Positions 61,944-64,000 of a stretch of DNA of 64,000 nt are shown here, piece by piece (the first letter of the stretch is position 1; each line of letters begins with the position of its first letter). The position numbers and the translations under genes are program-made. Origin of the DNA: Paenibacillus harenae DSM 16969 (GTDB taxonomy: Bacteria > Bacillota > Bacilli > Paenibacillales > Paenibacillaceae); NCBI RefSeq assembly GCF_000422465.1, contig NZ_KE383846.1, positions 394,555-458,554 of the forward strand, written 5' to 3'. Below the pieces are notes generated by a model, which saw only the letters and a list, made by a program, of their open reading frames with translations, did no database searches and was not told the DNA's origin.

Positions 61944-62552
61944 TTATTTTTCAGGCGTTGCCGTTAATACATCGGCAGCAGCGCTGAACATCATATTTTC
62001 AACCTCCGAATAAATTTCCTTGTCAAAATCCTGTCTGTGAACGGCTATCAGCATAGCCGCACGCATAAAGCCGACAATGACCGACGGTTCTTTATTAATC
62101 ATCTGTCCCAGTTGCTGTTGCTCTGTAATATAATTCATTAAGGGGACCACGTTCCGCTGCATTTTTCTTCCGACAAATTCAGGCGTTACTCTTCGCGTCA
62201 CCAGTTCCATCTCTTCCGGATGAGTGATCAGCCTCTTCGTCAGCGGATTTGTATCCAATTCATGTACCATTTTCCGTAAATAGGCGATGACTCCGACGTG
62301 CGCATTCGTTGTCTCCGCAACAGCCTTCCATACCCGTTGTTCCATATCGGCCGCTTCCAGTTCCAAAAGCGCTAAATACATTGCTTCTTTCGAGTCAAAA
62401 AACACGTAAAATGTACTTTTTGCAATTCCAACCGCTTGAGTGAGCTGTTCAAGTGAAGTTTTCTTCAATCCTTGCGCAATAAATAACTTTTTCCCTGCTA
62501 CGATCAGTTCTTGAAGAAGTTTTTCTTTTTCTGCGGGAAGGAATTGTGGCAT
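61944..62552 (-). CDS. TetR/AcrR-family transcriptional regulator
   Basis: A 202-residue repressor: an N-terminal helix-turn-helix (TSLEQLTQAVGIAKSTFYVFFDSKEAMYLALLELE) and a helical ligand-binding domain. AAAAAGGAG precedes the ATG. A 29-bp inverted repeat lies 21 bases upstream of the start, fitting an autoregulated operon with the membrane protein downstream. The ligand is unknown. Confidence 0.92.
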   Translation of the reverse strand: MPQFLPAEKEKLLQELIVAGKKLFIAQGLKKTSLEQLTQAVGIAKSTFYVFFDSKEAMYLALLELEAADMEQRVWKAVAETTNAHVGVIAYLRKMVHELDTNPLTKRLITHPEEMELVTRRVTPEFVGRKMQRNVVPLMNYITEQQQLGQMINKEPSVIVGFMRAAMLIAVHRQDFDKEIYSEVENMMFSAAADVLTATPEK

Positions 62553-62573
62553 TGGATCACGCTCCTTTTTACA

Positions 62574-62602
62574 AACAAAAAAACGTTTTGTATTTTTGTT
62601 TT
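62574..62602. promoter_or_regulatory. Inverted repeat, probable TetR operator
   Basis: Nine-base arms AAACAAAAA and TTTTTGTTT are separated by 11 bases, just upstream of the TetR gene. An inner pair ACAAAA/TTTTGT is nested at one side. The placement suits autorepression. Confidence 0.55.
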
Positions 62603-62700
62603 TATAAGTACATATTACACCTGGAAAATTACGATGTCAAGATGTGTTTGATCTTAGACGGCAGCACGCAAAAGTTCCTTCATTATCGGAACAACCGCTA

Positions 62701-62729
62701 TTGACAAACCAACTACTATGTGTTACTTT
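62701..62729 (+). promoter_or_regulatory. Sigma-A promoter of the PadR/DUF1048/ABC operon
   Basis: TTGACA at 62701-62706, 17 bases, then TACTTT at 62724-62729. The region just downstream (GAGGTAGTAAGTAATACTGAA) is where a PadR repressor would be expected to bind. Confidence 0.6.
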
Positions 62730-62783
62730 ATAGAGGTAGTAAGTAATACTGAATATCAGTCATACAGAATAGTAGGGGTGATT

Positions 62784-63110
62784 GTGCTGGAAAACATAAC
62801 GGAAATGCTCAAAGGCCTGCTTGAGGGCTGCGTCCTTGAAATTATAAGCCGCGAAGAAACCTATGGCTACGAAATCACGCGGCGGCTGAATGCCCTCGGC
62901 TTCACAGATGTTGTGGACGGGACGGTGTACACCATCCTGATCCGGCTTGAAAAAAGCAAGCTGGTGGAGATCACCAAAAAGCCCTCCGACATGGGGCCGC
63001 CGCGAAAGTTTTTCGCGCTCAACGACGCGGGGCGCGAGGAGCTGCGGAGGTTCTGGGGGAAATGGGAGTTCGTATCATCAAAAATTAACGAGTTAAAGGA
63101 GAAAAAATAA
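62784..63110 (+). CDS. PadR-family transcriptional regulator
   Basis: 108 residues from the GTG at 62784 (AGGGGTG upstream); a longer reading would add unlikely residues. The winged helix is typical: LKGLLEGCVLEIISREETYGYEITRRLNALGF, with DGTVYTILIRLEKSKLVE as the recognition helix and wing start. The family controls drug-efflux or stress genes. It is the first gene of an operon that continues with two DUF1048 proteins and an ABC exporter. Confidence 0.92.
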   Translation: MLENITEMLKGLLEGCVLEIISREETYGYEITRRLNALGFTDVVDGTVYTILIRLEKSKLVEITKKPSDMGPPRKFFALNDAGREELRRFWGKWEFVSSKINELKEKK

Positions 63111-63457
63111 TGAATTTTTGGGAAAAAATCACCGGCAGCGACATGACTAAAGAATTTAAAACGTTTGAATCGCGAGCCAAAAAGCTGCCGGCTGATTATC
63201 AAGCGGCATGGAAAAAAATTAATGCCAATCTTTGGCCGCACTCAGATTTTACCAGTCGCAACCTCATGCCAATTCTTGACGGTGTCCTTGGCCTGCTCGA
63301 AGAAACGGCGGCGGACGGTCAGCGTGTCCATGAGGTTTTGGGTGACGATATCAAAGGCTTTTGTTCAGCGCTGGCCGGCGAAGAAGGGGCAAAGTCTTAT
63401 CGCGACAAGTGGCGCGAGCAGCTCAACAATAATATCGCTAAAAAATTAGGTAAATAG
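63110..63457 (+). CDS. DUF1048 protein (first copy)
   Basis: 115 residues, starting one base before the end of the PadR stop, after AAAGGAG. It has the family pattern WEKITGSDMTKEFKTFESRAKKLPADYQAAW, then ILDGVLGLLEETAADGQRVHEVLGDDIKGFC. It is helical, soluble and without known activity. The family is nearly always found between a PadR regulator and an ABC-2 exporter, so it is presumed to modulate that system. Confidence 0.88.
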   Translation: MNFWEKITGSDMTKEFKTFESRAKKLPADYQAAWKKINANLWPHSDFTSRNLMPILDGVLGLLEETAADGQRVHEVLGDDIKGFCSALAGEEGAKSYRDKWREQLNNNIAKKLGK

Positions 63458-63467
63458 GAGGATAAAA

Positions 63468-63818
63468 ATGAGCATACAAGATATCATCGAAGGCAAAAAA
63501 GAGTGGCGAGCGCATGTGGCGCGTGTCAAATCGCTCCCGCAAGATTATCGGATTGTTTATAAAGAGCTTCAAAAATATCTCTTTAAGGTCGGCCCTGTTG
63601 AGCTAACCGACGGGACGGGTTTGCTCTCGGGGATTGTCGATCTTTTTGAAGAGGGCGCGGCCTTGGGGAAAGGCGTGCTCGAAGTGACGGGCAGTGACGT
63701 AGCGGCTTTCTGCGACGAACTAATCAAAGATTCAAAAACTTACGCTGACATCTATCAGGAATCTGCCCACCAAGAAGCTAACAAGGCCATAAAAAAGGTT
63801 ACGGATAAACCAAAGTAA
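63468..63818 (+). CDS. DUF1048 protein (second copy)
   Basis: 116 residues, a diverged paralogue of the gene before it (KKEWRAHVARVKSLPQDYRIVYKEL, then LLSGIVDLFEEGAALGKGVLEVTGSDVAAFC). AGGAGG precedes the ATG. The two copies probably act as a heterodimer or at two steps; this is inference from their constant pairing. Confidence 0.87.
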   Translation: MSIQDIIEGKKEWRAHVARVKSLPQDYRIVYKELQKYLFKVGPVELTDGTGLLSGIVDLFEEGAALGKGVLEVTGSDVAAFCDELIKDSKTYADIYQESAHQEANKAIKKVTDKPK

Positions 63819-63834
63819 AAGGGGGGATATCGGG

Positions 63835-64000
63835 ATGGAAAAAGCAATCGAAGTAAAAGGACTGCAAAAATCCTACAAGCAGCATCACGTCTTAAAGGGC
63901 GTGGATTTCGAGGTGGAAAAGGGCAGTATTTTCGCCCTGCTCGGCTCCAACGGGGCGGGCAAGACAACGGTTGTCAAAATCCTCACCACGCTGCTCAAAC
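63835..64000 (+). CDS. ABC transporter ATP-binding protein, cut by window end
   Basis: The first 55 codons of an exporter ATPase: AIEVKGLQKSYKQHHVLKGVDF, then Walker A GSNGAGKTT. It starts with ATG at 63835 behind GGGGGG. The remainder and the expected permease lie outside the window. Confidence 0.88.
   Translation, partial: MEKAIEVKGLQKSYKQHHVLKGVDFEVEKGSIFALLGSNGAGKTTVVKILTTLLK

Overview
The window reads as chromosome of a low-to-medium GC, spore-forming Gram-positive of the order Bacillales, most like Paenibacillus or Cohnella. This is inferred from strong AGGAGG-type ribosome sites, frequent TTG and GTG starts, Bce-type antibiotic-sensing modules, a KtrB potassium channel, spore-coat-like LysM proteins, many GNAT acetyltransferases and PadR/DUF1048 transport operons. 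No rRNA, intact tRNA, CRISPR array or prophage is visible. Mobile-element traces are confined to the left edge: an IS66 TnpB fragment and a truncated tRNA-Ala-like sequence.

Layout. 1-360: IS66 remnant and tRNA remnant. 363-6132: a Bce-type peptide-antibiotic module, with an ABC ATPase and a permease on the minus strand and a response regulator plus intramembrane-sensing kinase on the plus strand. Its permease carries a complete PAF-acetylhydrolase-like domain at the C-terminus. 6254-6409: GNAT remnant. 6711-9929: NEW3 surface protein plus ABC-2 exporter, divergent from an ECF sigma factor and anti-sigma factor (10108-11474). 11783-14564: glycolate oxidase glcDF. 14735-21967: small membrane proteins, GNATs, two methyltransferases, SelO, a TIMP/netrin-like secreted protein and a coiled-coil protein with a likely Fur box. 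22347-25337: large secreted subtilase. 25781-26988: an ArsR-type helix-turn-helix protein fused to a DNA-gyrase-B-like ATPase domain, with a perfect 30-bp palindrome at its promoter. 27159-33481: GNAT, then an operon of two class-C beta-lactamase-fold hydrolases, two ABC-2 permeases, an ATPase and a DUF2500 protein. 33889-39977: LysM carboxypeptidase, MTHFR-like protein, PyrE, LysM coat-like protein, LysR regulator, branched-chain aminotransferase, VOC protein. 40223-48482: MFS exporter, a very large acyl-CoA dehydratase activase with its partner, cardiolipin synthase. 48550-55833: SDR, a second sliding clamp (DnaN paralogue) behind a small DNA-binding protein, threonine synthase, uncharacterised genes, GNAT. 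55885-64000: a collagen-like/IPT/SGNH-hydrolase protein, DUF72, KtrB, a TetR operon and the start of a PadR-DUF1048-ABC operon cut by the window edge.

The most unusual items are the permease-lipase fusion (363-3557), where an added eleventh membrane helix should place the hydrolase outside the cell; the ArsR-GyrB fusion (25861-26988), which lacks the catalytic glutamate of gyrase; the Gly-rich/IPT/SGNH protein (55885-58623); and a roughly 60-bp repeat shared by two intergenic regions 17 kb apart. All assignments come from reading sequence and remembered family motifs; no database search was run.
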